From the NCBI GenBank assembly GCA_910574455.1, contig CAJSYZ010000005.1, positions 5,270,001-5,334,000 of the forward strand: 64,000 bases of DNA, given 5' to 3'. Positions 1-13,278 of the stretch are shown here, piece after piece (position 1 is the first letter of the stretch; every line of letters starts with the position of its first letter). The DNA comes from Trichaptum fuscoviolaceum (Eukaryota; Basidiomycota; Agaricomycetes; Hymenochaetales; Trichaptaceae). The notes below the pieces were generated by a model that was not told the DNA's origin, did no database searches, and saw nothing but the letters and a program-made list of their open reading frames with translations. The position numbers and the translations under genes were made by a program.

Positions 1-1531
1 TGGGTTTTCTACCAGACATTCTCAAAAACGACTCAGAAACATATTTCCGGTCGGCGGCATCCCAATTCATGCTGCTCAGCATCTTATTAAATTGACTTTT
101 AGCTCTACCAATATGCACAGAACAATGGAATCCCTCCAGCAGGTTATGCATGGGCTTTATCCCGCGTCAAAGCTAGGGCCTGACATTATACCCACACTGC
201 TTGTGAGGTTCGTCATAATCGCTGAGACTGTCGCTTAGCATCTATCCCAATTATTATCATCTAGGAACGGAAAGGACGAGAACCTTGTCGCAAATGTACA
301 AAATTGCAAGCGCTTAGAGATTCTTTTTCTGCAATTTGCGTCTGGTGAGTGTACCTCATGCCCTCCAACTGCTTTCGGGAAACTAACCCCCTGGCTCTTG
401 CAGAAGCCAGATCTATTTTCAACGATAAATTAAGTCAACTGGATGAGAAGCTATCAAAATATATCGGGGGGAACCCCGTCCGCTTGGTATGTCACTTAAA
501 CCAATAAACGATTTGCTCTGCGTTAAATGCATGAAATATTCAGGACGGCAAACCCAGGGCTTTCGCGATCTTGGATACTGTAAGTGGGATTTATGAGAAT
601 ATCGCCATCTCATGTCTGACGAAGTATAGATTCGATCGTGCCAAGCACATGGCGTTAATGTCCCGCCGGAATTCAAGGAGAAGGAAGTCATCGACCTTAT
701 TGCACGTTATTTCTCGCTCGTACACTTCTTTCGGCGCTTATCCCACTTTTCGTACAGGAGAAGGCTGTTGTAAATGAATGGTTCGGAGGTTAGTTAAACT
801 TCCCATTCATAACTCGTTAATGCTGATGGTTGACGAACACGTTCCTAGGATGTAAGATATAATAGTGTTTTTTTAGCGCAAAAGGCCTCTAATTACTTCT
901 TAACAGACATAAAATCTGAAGAATTCCGTCGACTAGGATTTGGCAATCTCTTTGCTGATCTTTTGCGTCGAATGGAGTACAAGGTTGAGCACGGAGAGAA
1001 AGATCCTTTGAAGATCCTGGTCCACAGCACACATGACACGGGTATCGCACCGTTGGCGTCCTCGCTGGGTATATATGACGAGAAGTATGTTACAATTCTC
1101 GGTGTCCCTCCGGACGAGCTTACAAATGTACGGTAAATAGGTGGCCCGCATTTGCCTCGTCGATAACCTTGGAGCTTTTCGTACGTAAACAAAAGGAACG
1201 AGAACAACGTCGATCTTTTCTTCAATTTGCCTTCGGAGCTATCTCACCCTTCCGTACTTCTCCAGAGCATTGTACGTCATTTCATGGTGTTCCATTCGGA
1301 CACAGCCACCTGACAAGTTGTCTTCCCGTACTAGTCGTCCGTGTGCGCTATCAAAACAAAGATATGCAATTACCAGCATGTGCGAAAGAGGGAAACCATT
1401 TGCCCGGACATCCAGAGTTCTGCACCTATGCGGCGTTCCAGGCACGATTGCGGGAACTAATTCCTGACGATTGGGACGCGGCTTGTTCAACAACCGCGGA
1501 GATACCTTCAGATGCGGTGCGGCACTGGTGA
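1..1531 (+). CDS. Histidine acid phosphatase family protein (5' truncated by window edge)
   Basis: Branch-2 histidine phosphatases hydrolyse phosphomonoesters through a phospho-histidine; fungal members are usually secreted or vacuolar. The catalytic RHG motif would lie upstream of the window. What is present is the middle and C-terminal part in about seven exons: YPASKLGPDI near 155, then CKRLEILFLQFAS (about 325-345), YIGGNPVRLDGKPRA (crossing an intron near 490-545), and NVPPEFKEKEVIDL (from about 655). The second catalytic motif is HSTHDTGIAPLASSLG at about 1023-1070, giving the HD proton donor. The tail VRVRYQNKDMQLPAC, GNHLPGHPEFC and IPDDWDAAC runs to the TGA at 1529-1531. Introns such as 208-263 join cleanly in phase, so the visible part looks intact. 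The family is firm; substrate (acid phosphatase or phytase-like) is not determined. Confidence 0.85.
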
Positions 1532-1727
1532 TTGGCACTTCTAGCCTCACTACCATCACTTAACTAGGTCTCAAGGATTGTCTTGGTTGTATCATGTAGA
1601 TCTACGCATCCAATTACATATACCCTACAACAACTAATGGAACACCTAATTACGTGGACACAAACTTACATGCATATACATCTAGATAACACAGGCACTC
1701 AGAGTCGCGCGCACGGGTTGCTTCGCA

Positions 1728-3748
1728 TCACGAATTGTCCCATCCCGATGTCGTCCTATGAGTTCGATAGTCCTCCATCCCATAAAAATGTCGGTCGTAC
1801 CGTATCTGCACGGTCTGCTCTACCCGAACCTGTACAGGTAAATCCGATGTCTCCTGCATGACGATGCTCTGTGAACCAGCAGGCGTGGAAGGTGTGCGGG
1901 TCGGGCTTGATTCGGAATCAGACGTCTCGATAATCATCGCTTGATGCCCGAAGGACTTCTGAGCCTTCGATGTCTCGAATTGAGACCGCAATGCTTCGTT
2001 GATTTCATGTGAGTTACCGAGTGAGCGGACGACGCTGAATACTTTCGGCACCGGAGTCACAGTGCAGTCTGCTGATATTGCGGTCTGCGAGGTGTAGACC
2101 TGTGCTGCGTCTACACGTAGTGATGACAAATACAAGTCCATGTCAGAAGCGCGAGATTTATCAAAGTGAATAGGTGAGAGTGTGCATACATCGTTGACTT
2201 AAAAGGAGCCTTTGGCTTGTTATCCATGTGATGACATATCCTAGGGAGACACTAGCGGTGTGACATTTGATGAGCGTGTTAATACTCTCACTATTACAAA
2301 GAGCAACTTCACTCACCCCGAGGACTTCGGTAATGAGTATTATCAATGAGCGGCGTGATCAAAGAGCGATTTTTTGCACAGACCTGAATAGCTTCACTAG
2401 GGCTCCGAAACAGTGTCATGTTCAAAATGTTGACCCCTGCCAAGAATGAACGTCAGCCCATAAAACTTGTTGGATGTACTCAGCCTTCTCACCAGTCAAG
2501 AGCACAAAATAGCCTATTCCTTCGTACAAAAGTCTGAAACGACAGTCAGACAAGTTTCCATTATTTGAATGGTATGGCTGAACAACCTTCGAATGAAATG
2601 AGACATTCTATACGAGGAGTCGATGAGAAATGGTAAAACATGAAGTATCGAAAAGAACTTACCGCAATGTATCTCTTGAATATCTGTATAGATATGAGGT
2701 GGAAATGCCGATGGTAACGAGGTCAAAGACCATGCACATGACGTAGTAGATCCACGCAAATTGAGCTGTCGAGGAGTTCCCTGAAGTGCAACTTTTACCC
2801 TAGGTAAGTAGGGAGATTGGTTATGAACGGAATGCGATATACTTTTTCTGTCATAAAATAGGTTTAGTGTGAATTCATTAACACATGAACAAATACTCTT
2901 ACCCTACTACTTTGCACGGCTATCAGTTGATGGTCAGTCATCAGTAAAGCAAAAGGTGATTTGTAGCAGGCTCACGTCCTCTCTTGTAAATAGTAGAGAA
3001 AAATTCCATCTATGCAAACATGAGCCACCTGCCACGCATCAGCACACTTGCACTCACAGATACACTGATTGTTAGCGCGACCACTAGTGTGTAGCAAACC
3101 CAACGTGCCCGCTGCGATATAGAAAAGGTCCTGCAATGAAAAAATGAGAACTATTGCAGTATCTCATCCAGCTGTCTTCCTCACCTTGTTGCTAGAATGA
3201 GTTGAGAAGCGAGTGACTGGAAAACTAAGCCGCTTGTCGTGAGGATCAGAAAATTCAACCCCGAAATAAGATTCTCCAGTCACCTTTTGCTGTTGGAGCG
3301 ATCAGAAAAAATTGGCGACATTCTTTTGAGCTGAAAGTGCCGAAGAATCCGATATCATTTAGTACAATGACGACTATACTGAGATACCTGACATGGACAA
3401 TAAATCCCGGATCGGAAGCAGTTTCTTTTTTTTTCTAGGCTTCTTACCGGATAGAAAAGAAGAGAAGGCATTGGACGCTAGAGATCAAGTTAGTTGATTG
3501 CTGAACCCGAGTTTGGCCAGGCCTACCTAAGCCGCCTAGCTTTCCAAGCATCTCTGTAGAGACGGTATTCTGCAGGAAGCGTGATTATGTACCTACAACC
3601 GGCAGCAGATAAAGTCGCAAAAATAGACACCGCATCAGTTTCTTTGTCACGAAGCAACTTGACACACTTACTCGTACAGCCCAACTGCGGAAGAAGCAAC
3701 CCGAAGATATGCTGCTGTCAGGTCCATAGCTTGGCCAGGATGGACCAT
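1728..3748 (-). CDS. DUF6533-type fungal seven-transmembrane protein
   Basis: A basidiomycete membrane protein of unknown function with a receptor-like seven-helix layout. The start chosen at 3748 (MVHPGQAMDL) leads to the family's N-terminal signature LYEYIITLPAEYRLYRDAW, made by joining 3748-3672 to the exon beginning at 3592. Later helices are VRYLSIVVIVLNDIGFFG, FQSLASQLILATR joined to TFSISQRARWVCYTLVVAL, then WIYYVMCMVFDLVTIGIST, YEGIGYFVLLTGVNILNM and GYVITWITSQRLLL. Each junction uses GT-AG borders with matching phase. The hydrophilic tail contains VQVRVEQTVQIRYD and ends at 1728. About eight exons are needed and no break was found. Identification rests on motif order remembered from the family. 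The ligand and role are unknown. It converges on the phosphatase gene with under 200 bp between them. Confidence 0.75.
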
Positions 3749-5569
3749 TGCCCTTCGTGCTGGTCAACGTTAGGGAGAGAGGGAAGGAGGAGCGAAGGGG
3801 GGCTTCGTCGTTTCGATCAACGATCTTTATGAAGGTCCACCTTGAATTGTTAACTACACTTCTTGAGAAATCAGAGTAGAGCCTGAGAATCACGATGGAC
3901 GACTGAGGGGTGTGATTTCTCTGCAACACATGCTTGAGATACCGGCGCTCACACATTTGTCTAAAACATCAGTTCCCCGATAGTCATCATTGTTGCAGTC
4001 CATCCAAAGATCCCATGTCAATAGTAGCCAGTGTATCATCAGCGCGGCCACTCCCTAGACATAGCTTACTGGCCGATATTGTCCAGACGAGTATAGGAGA
4101 CAAGGCCGACAGCCAAATAGGTTGAACCGAGATCGCATACGTCGGTACCCACGTCTAAAATTAGTTCCTAGGTTCGGTGCGTATATTGTCTTGGGACCGA
4201 ATAGGTAGACGAGCACCAGCGTGGGTCGGGGAAAAGGTAGCGATGAAGATAAAGGGACATGATGTGCAGCCGGTTCATCGCCAAAAGCTACAAAGGCAAG
4301 TTTATTGCGGTCGCACTGCCAGTGCAGTGAACGGGGCCCATCACTCACCCGGTTGTCACCAATAGATCTCCGGATTGCCGGTATAATGCTGCCGTCGCAC
4401 ACGATAGCTGTGTACTTCATAACCGTTTGGAGCAGGACTCGGAGGCATTGGCTGTCAAATCTGTATTCATACTTGTACCAGCCACATTCTCCTTGGGAAT
4501 TGTCGACAGCTGACGATGGGAGCTAAAATCGACGCCGGATTCCGCAACATTCTTCTTGGGTTATGTTTGCGAGCGTATCTGCACTAAATGCGAAGACTGC
4601 TATCGGAGCTTGTGATGCACATATCGTTGGTTGAGCGGAGCGACAAGTCATTGTCGAAATACCGTAGCAACTAGCTTAAGATGCAGCACCAAAGAGTCCA
4701 TTAAAGTCGAAAATCGGGCATGAGAAGACTGCAAGGCTTGTATAGTTGCATTGGACGCCATCGACTAGGAGTTGAACTACTATGAAGTAGAGTAGACCGC
4801 CAAACATCACAAATGACTGCAGCAAGGGTCTACAACGCACCAGATCAAGAGCGGGTGTCGATGAGAACTTGCGAATTTGTGGAGTGATTTATCATGTGTA
4901 TACAGTCTTGCGGCTCGAAGGAGAAGGCGTTCTTGATGTCGTGGTTGATTGTGACGATCATGGACGGATGAACTTGAAGAAACGCGACGCGACTTCTCAG
5001 ATGCGAGCGTGACGTTCGGCGCGTACAGCCACTCAGGCTGGCACGTGCCACTGGCAGGCATTCACTGATCTGCTTCCGTGTCGGCGCTTGCCAGTTGCAT
5101 TCAAGCTTCCGACTCGTCCTTTTACCTTTTGATCACGGCCGCTCGAAGAGAACTTCCTCGGTCTCTAAATCTCTAAAGTCGGATTCGGACGAAGCATCTG
5201 ACAACCAATAGTCCGACAAGTTTGTGTCTGGCTTGCGAGCCTCAAAGGTCTCCGTGGTTGCCTTACCATCATTGTACAATATGATCCTAGACTGAACCGG
5301 AACCGGAAGAACTCTTTCTGGTGCATGAAACTCGAGATGAATGCTCATTACCAGGTTCGACTCGATGAACAATTGTTTTACTATGCAGTCCATTTGCGAT
5401 GTGAAGTGAGTACATTCCCAACCCAGTGGGCTCAGATGCCGTCGTGGAACCTTGTCTCATATTTGCGTCGCCACTGGCATTATTATTAGCAGATAGAAAT
5501 ACTGCTCGTCTAGTGGAAGGTACGAAGAGTTTAACGATTATATCAGAAGTATTTTTATGCTACTGTCTT
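3749..5569. other. Gene-poor stretch with possible gene relics
   Basis: No intact gene was recognised. On the minus strand about 4740-4800 encodes a hydrophobic piece, FGGLLYFIVVQLLVDGV, that resembles one helix of the neighbouring seven-TM family and could be a decayed paralogue. An open frame at 5133-5393 (minus, up to 86 aa, acidic C-terminal half) has no recognised domain. Neither is supported well enough to call a gene. Confidence 0.4.
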
Positions 5570-6449
5570 CTATGCAAGGGCAACACCAAACACCGCTGCA
5601 AGGACAACGACAAGAGCGTTTGCCTTCGTTCCGAGAGCTGCGCTCGTGCTAGTGGCAGCAGGCGAACTGGTAGAAGAACCGCTGCTTGAAGTACCTGTTG
5701 CTCCAGATGCGGGAGCGGTAGCAGTTGGGACACCAAAGCCAGAGATGCTACCCGTGAGAGGACCAGGGATTGTCGATGCGGATGCGCCCTCTCCGACGAG
5801 GAAGCCGACGGATTGCTGATTTAACAGACCATCAGGTTTGTCTTAAGAAAGAAATTAGATTCAGTACTTACTGCTGGGTTACCACTGAAGGCCTTCGCAT
5901 TAGAAAGGAAGGCATCGAAAGTGTTACCACTGGACGGCGCGTTGATTGCTCCAACCATTCCTTGGCTACAGTGCGGCTGCGGCGCGAGTTGTTTGCAGAA
6001 GTACCAAATGGGCTTTGAGGCATCCGTGATCGTCAAGTTCCATGTCGGGAATCCCGAGGTCAAGCCCGGGGGGATGAAGATGGTACCGGTGTCGAAACCA
6101 TCGCTCAGAAGATCGCACGGACCGCTGAAAGAGGATTGGGTAACTGAATGGTTACCCGGACTGCAAGAAAGGAACTTTGGTTAGTGGATAACGACCGGAT
6201 GGCCTGAAAATGCACGTACGATCCGGAGAAGGTAAAGGTGATAACATCACCCACAGCTGCGGTAATATTGGGCGGGTTGAAGATGAAGCCAATGCTCGTC
6301 CCAGAGCCGCCGACATCAACATTCTATATTTATTGTCAGAGAATGACTGTGGCGAAAAAAGCTGTCGCCAGTTTAATCATACGTACCTGAACAGCTGCAG
6401 AAGCAGCGCTTGCGACAGCAAGAACCGAGATTGTCGTTGAAAGTTTCAT
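5570..6449 (-). CDS. Secreted GPI-anchored cupredoxin-domain protein
   Basis: Predicted 233 aa in four exons (6449-6387, 6323-6220, 6160-5872, 5815-5570); the total is a multiple of three. The start is fixed by a clear signal peptide, MKLSTTISVLAVASAASA. A phytocyanin-like cupredoxin fold follows: TAAVGDVITFTFSG, then SPGNHSVTQSSF with a copper-ligand-type His, and near the end of the domain WYFCKQLAPQPHCSQGM, which supplies Cys and His of the type-1 copper site. A Ser/Thr/Ala-rich linker and a hydrophobic C-terminus (NALVVVLAAVFGVALA) indicate GPI anchoring, so the product should sit at the cell surface or wall. Fungal proteins of this type are often called extracellular serine-rich proteins. 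The fold is confident; whether copper is bound is inferred from residues only. Confidence 0.85.
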
Positions 6450-8184
6450 TATGAGACGTCCTGGTAGAGGGGAGTAGGGGGTTAGGGAGTAGGTGGGGTG
6501 AACTTGTAGGGAGGCCTTCAAGCTATTTAAACGGTCACTCACGGCTTATCCATGCCCTTATGAACATACGTTCGAACGCATCACTCGCGGCCTCCGGGCA
6601 TCGCAAGTAGCAGCATATTACTATGTCATATCGCGAAAACGGCGCGTGTCCCCATGAATAGATACTCACGCGCAGGGTTGCGACGCTTGTTCTGCACGAA
6701 ATTACGCGGGGTGATATCACAAATCAAGCAAAACGCGCTAGAACTGCGCCTGTGCTGTGTGAATGCGCTCCATGTTCTTAGTGATCGCAGTCCCACCCAA
6801 TTGGCGACCGCGCGAAAAATGGATGTCTCTTCTTTCCCACTTGTCAAAACGAAGCCCATGCGTTGTGTGTGAGAACTGACAATCGTATAATCTCATTTCT
6901 CCCCGACGAAGTCGGTTCAAGGAGAAAAGTACGACATGTGAAACAAGAAAAAGTGCGTGTGAGAGTTCATATGCCTGCCAGTGTGGTAGTCTGTAATAGG
7001 TAATATAAGTCACTGTCGTAGCTAAAGCTAACAGCTCGGTCGTGAGACAATGTAAAACTCACCTCTCCAAATCCGCAAGGAGGCTAACAAGAACTTTTGC
7101 CCTACAATCACAAGGGTATTCCTTCCCACCGCTTCGGCAACTCTCCTCCAGATCACTTCAAGTCCTTTAGACATGTCCCGGGTCTTCCTCCGATGCTCGC
7201 TTTAATATGATTTCATCCGATCGCTACGACCACCGCAATGCAAAACGTCGCATCCGCCGCATTCAAGTACGAAATGGAATCAAAGCCTTTAGAAGCATAT
7301 CAAAGCAAGCGACTCGCAGCCCCCGGGAGCCTGACGAAGGCTTTCCAGCGAGGGATAGATCGGGCGTAGGGATCTCAATAGTTGCAACACGGTGTCATTT
7401 AGAAGGAAGGCTCGATCACAGATGCTCGTGAAGACTCGGAGTTGTCTGGAATCATTCCTCCTGCGGCAGTAGCAACAGATCCACCCACTAGGCGCATGAT
7501 CTAGATTTTCACCATGAGATCACTCATTTATATCACGTACCAAGGCGCCGTACCGCATTTATGGTGTCTTTCCGAGAAACACGCGCCTGAGCAGCTTGGT
7601 GATATGTGCGAGTCATTGCTTGTCGACACGAGCGCTCACGGAACAAGCGAGATAGACATTCCTGTACGATGACCAAGGATGGGGAAGCACCGCAATGGAC
7701 TGGCAAAGCTACATGACGACGAAAGGCGTGCGAAACCGTCAACTCCATATGAATAGAGTGAAATTATGGATCCGTTTCGCCAAGCATATCGAAGCATACT
7801 CCGTCAACTGTCATAAGCTTGAACTTGTGTATGAGGATAGACGAAGGGTCAGTTACAAAAATCATCGAAATGGAGATGTTGTGGGTACATACTCGGGACA
7901 ACGCTAACCGTACACCTTGTCGTCAAAAGGAGCGAAGCTCGAGATCTATATGCCATATTTCAGATCGCTAGCAACCTTTCCCTTACGAAAGATCGTTGGA
8001 GTGCACTGCAAGGTATAATAAAACAAACTCACCCGGACTGAGGGCAAGATCTAGAGAGTTCCTCCATCAAGGCTTATAACCGTTTTCACGTAATAGGCTA
8101 GTTTCCTGGAAGCAATATCGAATAATGACCTTCGTACGGGCGTTTATGCCACCATACCCGTTGATATATTTTCTCAGTCAGCGC
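6450..8184. other. Intergenic region, nothing recognised
   Basis: Short open frames occur on both strands but show no recognisable domain, no consistent exon chain and no hydrophobic or repeat pattern. The proximal part (6450-6550) is presumably promoter and 5' leader of the cupredoxin gene. No transposon ends were seen. Confidence 0.4.
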
Positions 8185-8412
8185 ATGTCCAACCAACCAA
8201 CGGGTCTACAGCAGACGAACACGTCTACGATCCTGTTGGAGAACCCGGCCGTCAAATTTCGACCTGAGACAATTAGACAAGAGCAATTACACCTTCTCAG
8301 CGAAGATGTCGGAGAATATCTGAAACGACGTCACGAAGGATATGATGAGTTCAGTGAAAACTTGAAGCACTGGCAGGAGTCAGGACTCGGCTACTCCGAG
8401 TCAGGCTACTAG
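8185..8412 (+). CDS. Small hypothetical protein upstream of the tandem unknown family
   Basis: An open frame of 75 aa from the ATG at 8185 (MSNQPTGLQQ) to 8412, rich in charged and polar residues (SEDVGEYLKRRHEGYDEF). It lies 71 bp before the first member of the unknown paralogous family. No counterpart is visible before the second member, so it is probably not an exon of that family. It could be a small gene or chance. No function is suggested. Confidence 0.25.
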   Translation: MSNQPTGLQQTNTSTILLENPAVKFRPETIRQEQLHLLSEDVGEYLKRRHEGYDEFSENLKHWQESGLGYSESGY

Positions 8413-8483
8413 TACACTTTCGCACGCCTGGATGTGCCAGTTTATCTAGCACAGATTTCTGCCTCTTTCTCCATTACACTTTC

Positions 8484-10524
8484 ATGTCAGTCATCTCTAA
8501 GGCCCTCGTCCGCATATCGAACGTTATAAAAGGAGACTTAAACAGTAGCGCTCCCGATAAAGACGGCAAATATCTGCTGATCGATTTCAAACAATACCCC
8601 ATTGAATTCAGTCGGTCGTCTTATGCCCTTGCATGTGATGCACGTGAGAGCTCGAGCAACAAGCAGCGGGATGATGATGCGAGCTCTATCTCCTCAGTTT
8701 CGACTAATGCGACGATGGACAACATTCCAGGACCGGGCCGAACAATCGACACATATATCTACCAGTTTTTCGGTAGAAAGCTCGAGCGCTTCATATTTCG
8801 TATATCTATTTCTTCCTTATCTCCGGACAAGATTGTGCAATGTCTTTGCATTGATGGAAGTGGCCCTTGGCCCCCCGGGCAGTTACCTTTGGGAAATGTC
8901 ATACAAGCAATTAGCGCAGATAGAAATCTATGCTGTGAACCGGGGGCTCGCGTGGCTGGAGTTAAGAGCCTCGTCAAGCAGTCTCAGTAAGTGGATGTTC
9001 TATCCGATGGGACAGAAACTGACTGCGTAGCCAGATCGAACTCATTGTATCGATCAGCTGCAGCACTCTCAGCCCTTATTCGCCTCAGTACATCAGACGT
9101 CGTGTATGGGGAATTTTATGTATCTGTTGCAGCAGTAGAACATATCTTCCATTTAGGGACGATTGCAGCGAGACTCGACGATTCACACCCGGAAAAGAAA
9201 TATTTTCACTTTCTGACAGGTCTTGCCCAAGCCCAGCTCCACTATATCTCCCATGGAAGGATTCACATCGACGAGACCGCGCCCAGCTTTCGTCGAGACT
9301 TATTGAACATCTTAGTAGAATCATGCCGGTACGTTCTTCTCTCGATTCGAAAAGGCCACCCAACATAAAATGTGACCCTCATAGATTTCCTCCCTATGAT
9401 CCCCTTGTTTCTCTCGCCGATGCGTGTTTCCTTTTCGCGAAGCTCTCATCTTGTGTTCATCAGTTTATCGTCGATGACACTACTATCACTCCCGCTGTCC
9501 ATAGTATCATAGAAACGACCTATTTTCTATGCATCTTTCTCCTCCGGTCCCTCATATATCAACATCGTCAAAATTCGGGCAATATCCATCTCCAAAGACT
9601 GGTCCTTTTTACGTTCACTCAGTGGTTTGACATCATTATTGATACTCTCTTGCATCGGCTGGATCTCAGGACGAACTACATACTGCCAATTTATGCACTT
9701 CGTAGCCTTTTTCTCGCGTATGTTCTTTCTTCTCTATCTCGATCTACGGTTTTGCTCATCTATTATTTCTGGAGGTCAGAATGGATAACGTACAAATGGG
9801 ATTTCTATTTCCGTTGTTAAGAGACAAAATCCAATATTGGAAAACGATCGACGGCCTTGCTCTGCCAAGAAGAGTACGAGCCAAATCATCAGAAACCGAT
9901 ATTCCCTTACACCTCCAGAACTATATCGAGTTATGCATTTTACGATCCCGCCGACTCCTAGCTTCCTCTGATGAGCTGCGACGAGAGGCTTGGGATACGA
10001 GAAAGATCGATCACGACACGTTTCAGTTGGGGATAAAGAATCCGACCTTTGTAGAGGAATCAGAGGATGATTTACTACATTCGCTTAGCCGTGCGCGGCA
10101 AATTGAAGTCGTCTGGAGTGATTTGACGTCGGAGTTCTTGGATTCTCGGGATTGTCCACATTGGCAGAGTGGAAAGGTCAATTACGGAAGGTGGAGATTC
10201 TACAAGGAATGTTGTCGAAGTCGGCGCGTAACAGGAGAACTGTGTCGCTCAAACCTGGATTGGGACTGGGACCTGTCAATCAGCTTGAAGCGTCTCTTCA
10301 GATTCGACGGACTGAAGAAGGCCCTGAATCCAGAAACCGCAATGCAAGCAGAAATTCTCCAAACGGCAAGTGGAGTTAATGAAGGCACTTCGGATGTCTT
10401 CATTCTCAAGAAAGGATCAGGTGTACAAGATAAGGTCCGAATCTGGTATGAAGACGAGTTCGGCGAAGTCAAGCATAAGACGTTTGTTGCTATCGAGGAT
10501 ATTGCCTCAGCTCATGGGCCATAA
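8484..10524 (+). CDS. Hypothetical protein, unknown basidiomycete family, paralogue A
   Basis: I do not recognise this family. Four exons (8484-8986, 9035-9328, 9385-9717, 9780-10524) give 624 aa. The start MSVISKALVRISNVIK parallels paralogue B at 13279. The most conserved block is STNATMDNIPGPGR followed by IDTYIYQFFGRKLER (about residues 75-105). Other shared features are VKSLVKQSQSNSLYRSAAALSALI, cited here only by its core SLYRSAAALSALI, then DPLVSLADACFLFAK, a hydrophobic segment YFLCIFLLRSLIYQ, the C-terminal RRLLASSDELRREAWDT, and WDWDLSISLKRLFR. Exons 2 and 3 are 294 and 333 nt, identical in length to those of paralogue B. No signal peptide or enzymatic motif is visible. Intact frames and conserved splice phases argue it is a working gene. 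Confidence 0.75.
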
Positions 10525-13278
10525 CATGTCTTCCTGGCACGGGCTTCTGGTGAGTTACCCTTTCAACTATGTGTCGACGCAGATCATTGAAGAGTATATA
10601 GCAGACGCAAGATTTTTGATCAAAGTACCAAGTGAAATAATTGAAAACAACTCTGGAGACGAAGTTGAGGTGCTGGGATGCGCGAAAGTGAAATTGATCA
10701 ACCTCGGTGACGGTGCATCACGATCCGGCCGCTCGATCCTCTTCAAGCTCCAGAAAGGTACACTGAACGCCCCAGTCCCGCCATTAAACTAGAAATCTTC
10801 GATGTCTTGTGCTCAATAAGAGCACTCGGAGCAGAGACAACACTATCTCAGGCTCGAGCCCACCATTCAAATGATTGGTGTTAGAGTAATCGACATGACT
10901 TCATTATTGATCAGCTACGCAAAGGTAAGATACGTGCGTTTTTACTTAGCAATGCTACTGCATTGTTGTGGCTTACAGATTCATCATAAGTCTGTTGACG
11001 TAAGGTGTTCATAGTACGCGCGCATTCCAAATATTACTACTATGTTACAGTATGTACGGCGGACAAAGTTCCGAGCTGGCTATGCTTTGAGCAAAAGACG
11101 TATGACTCTTGATGAAGCTTGAACCTGAACAGGGTTAGATACTTCATGTAGTAATTAGGAGACGGCCCTTGCGGACGTAGCAATTAATACTATTAGGTAC
11201 GGAAGGCATTAGCAGAATGTTAACTTACCCTTATCAGCGGAAGCAAGGTCATTCACTTCGAGTCCCTTGCTTCGTGACCGCCATTGAAGCTCCAGTGGCC
11301 GCGACCGTGCCGGCGAAGATAGACCAACTTATGCGCAAACAAGGCACAACTTATTTTTCCCACGCTTTGGCCTTCAAGTTCTTCACCGTGACTCTTCTGC
11401 AGACCGCCATGATACAAGACGTTTTAATCTTTCCCCAGATAGAGAGACTTGCTTTCGATGACAGTGGATCACTTCTTACCGTCTGATTCGACCTTCTTCG
11501 TACCACATAACAGAAGCCATAGCTCCGGCTTTGCTACAAAATTCGACTGCCATGGCCCTCGTCCCTTGTCGTGGAATCTACCAACATAAAAAGGAGGGCA
11601 GGCTGATAGCGGAAGATGGAGTGTCGGGATTGATCTGTGCCACCGACAGAGTCGGGGCAAGCTAAAGCTTCGCGCTTCTATGGACGCAAGTTGTTATGGT
11701 CTTGCTTCAGTGACAAGAAAATCTATGCACTTGCTTATTCGCAGATCCCCGCGCTTTCCAAGGTGCGATCCTCTAGAGGAGACCAAGGAGTACATACCAG
11801 ATGGAAGAGAACAGGTATGTCCCCGAAGCTAAAGATCGGTCCTCTTTGTCGCTCGTTGTCTTTGAGGTGAATATTGAAAGGAATTTTAACATCGACATTG
11901 AACCTTTGCATGACTTCAAAGTCCGGGCTTTCTTGTCACATACATTTGGCAAGAGATAAGCGTGTAAGCCAAGGGTTGGGTAGCTAGCTTCATGGACCTG
12001 GTGCAGGCTACGGATCAGTCAAGTCCATGTATACCCAGAAAGCGAATTCTCGGAAATCATACTCTTAGCAATCATACAGACTGGTTCAGGCTCACTCATG
12101 ATCGTGGTGGAAACGAAGCATGAAACATGAATTCGAGTGAGCTCCAGGGCTCCGGATAATGGTTCTCTGGTTATCTTACATCCAGACAGGCGAACGACGG
12201 AGATCTCTTGCCGAAGCCAATCCGCCTATATCGTGCAAAATCCCAAGTACGACAAAGACACTCATAGGCCCAGGAGAAGCCACTTCACCTCTCCGTTACA
12301 CAGTAATCTTCATGAAACTGTATGCGCCAGCGCCGCCTGCTGTCTTTCCCCGAGCCATATCATAAGCTAAAGACACTATATAATTATACGTTTCTGCTCA
12401 TAGCTGGTCTCCTCGAGCTCGTGCTTTCATTGTTGTGGCACGTTTTGATGTTAGTACATCTCTGATCCTCTGTTCATCTTGCCGAAGGCCGAAGCTTCTA
12501 TGCTCTGGGCACCCGTGCTCCTCTCTTGTGGCACCTCTTTTTGCTTTCACCATCCTCCGTTCGTGATCTTGCATTTGTGATATGCATGAGAGTCGTTGAC
12601 CTTCCATAGCTTCGGCCCACATCTGGTGGAGACATAACTTCGATGCTGGCGTGGAGTAGAGTATCAAGGCTAAACTATTGAGGCGTCACCAAGTGAGTGC
12701 TCCCGGATGGCTACAGTTGACCCTTTTGGCTAGCGCACGCTGATAGATACTCCTATTCAGGCCGTGATTCCGAGATGTTCTGCGCGGTCTTTTCATTAGA
12801 GAAGGTTCAGGAGTCGCATTCGTGATCGTGCGTTCAATTGGAAGCTCATTGAGCTATTTCAGAGGTATTATCGCTTTTCAGAAGGAACGGATGAACGTAG
12901 AACAACTGATGCTTTTCATCTTCATCGGCCACTCCCCATCGCACCTATGTAAGCTCCGTATCCCTGTACACCTGCGACCCTACTAACATGCACGCACGTC
13001 CACATTTTCCGATGATTTGATTTAGTTCAGCTTACAATGCTCTTCAAGGAGGATTGAAAATCTTCTGCGTCTCCAAGTTCAGTCCTATTTGGGATGCAAC
13101 ATTTCAAAATGAAGCATAGCACGAGAGATCTTGTGGCTCCAGTTCGAGGCGACTTCATGCAACGAACGCCTTCGTTTAGAGACCGGAATACAGTCTAAAC
13201 TAGTACATAAACCATGGAAAGTACACCGTCCTCTCCCTCAACCCCATCCTCCAAACCTCCGTGCAAACCGCCATCTCT
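10525..13278. other. Long spacer between tandem paralogues
   Basis: About 2.7 kb with no recognised gene. Just after paralogue A, 10525-10760 (+) could encode a small protein beginning MSSWHGLL and, after a candidate 34-nt intron, IIEEYIADARFLIKVPSE; this is shorter than introns elsewhere here and is weakly supported. A minus-strand frame at 12398-12667 is Arg/Glu-rich without a known domain. No terminal repeats of mobile elements were found. Confidence 0.35.

Noticed and set aside
1728..2346. Two separate small minus-strand genes
   Set aside because: They join in phase with upstream exons as the C-terminal part of the seven-TM protein.
12398..12667. Arg/Glu-rich 89-aa frame as a gene
   Set aside because: No start context, neighbouring exon or recognisable motif; likely chance.
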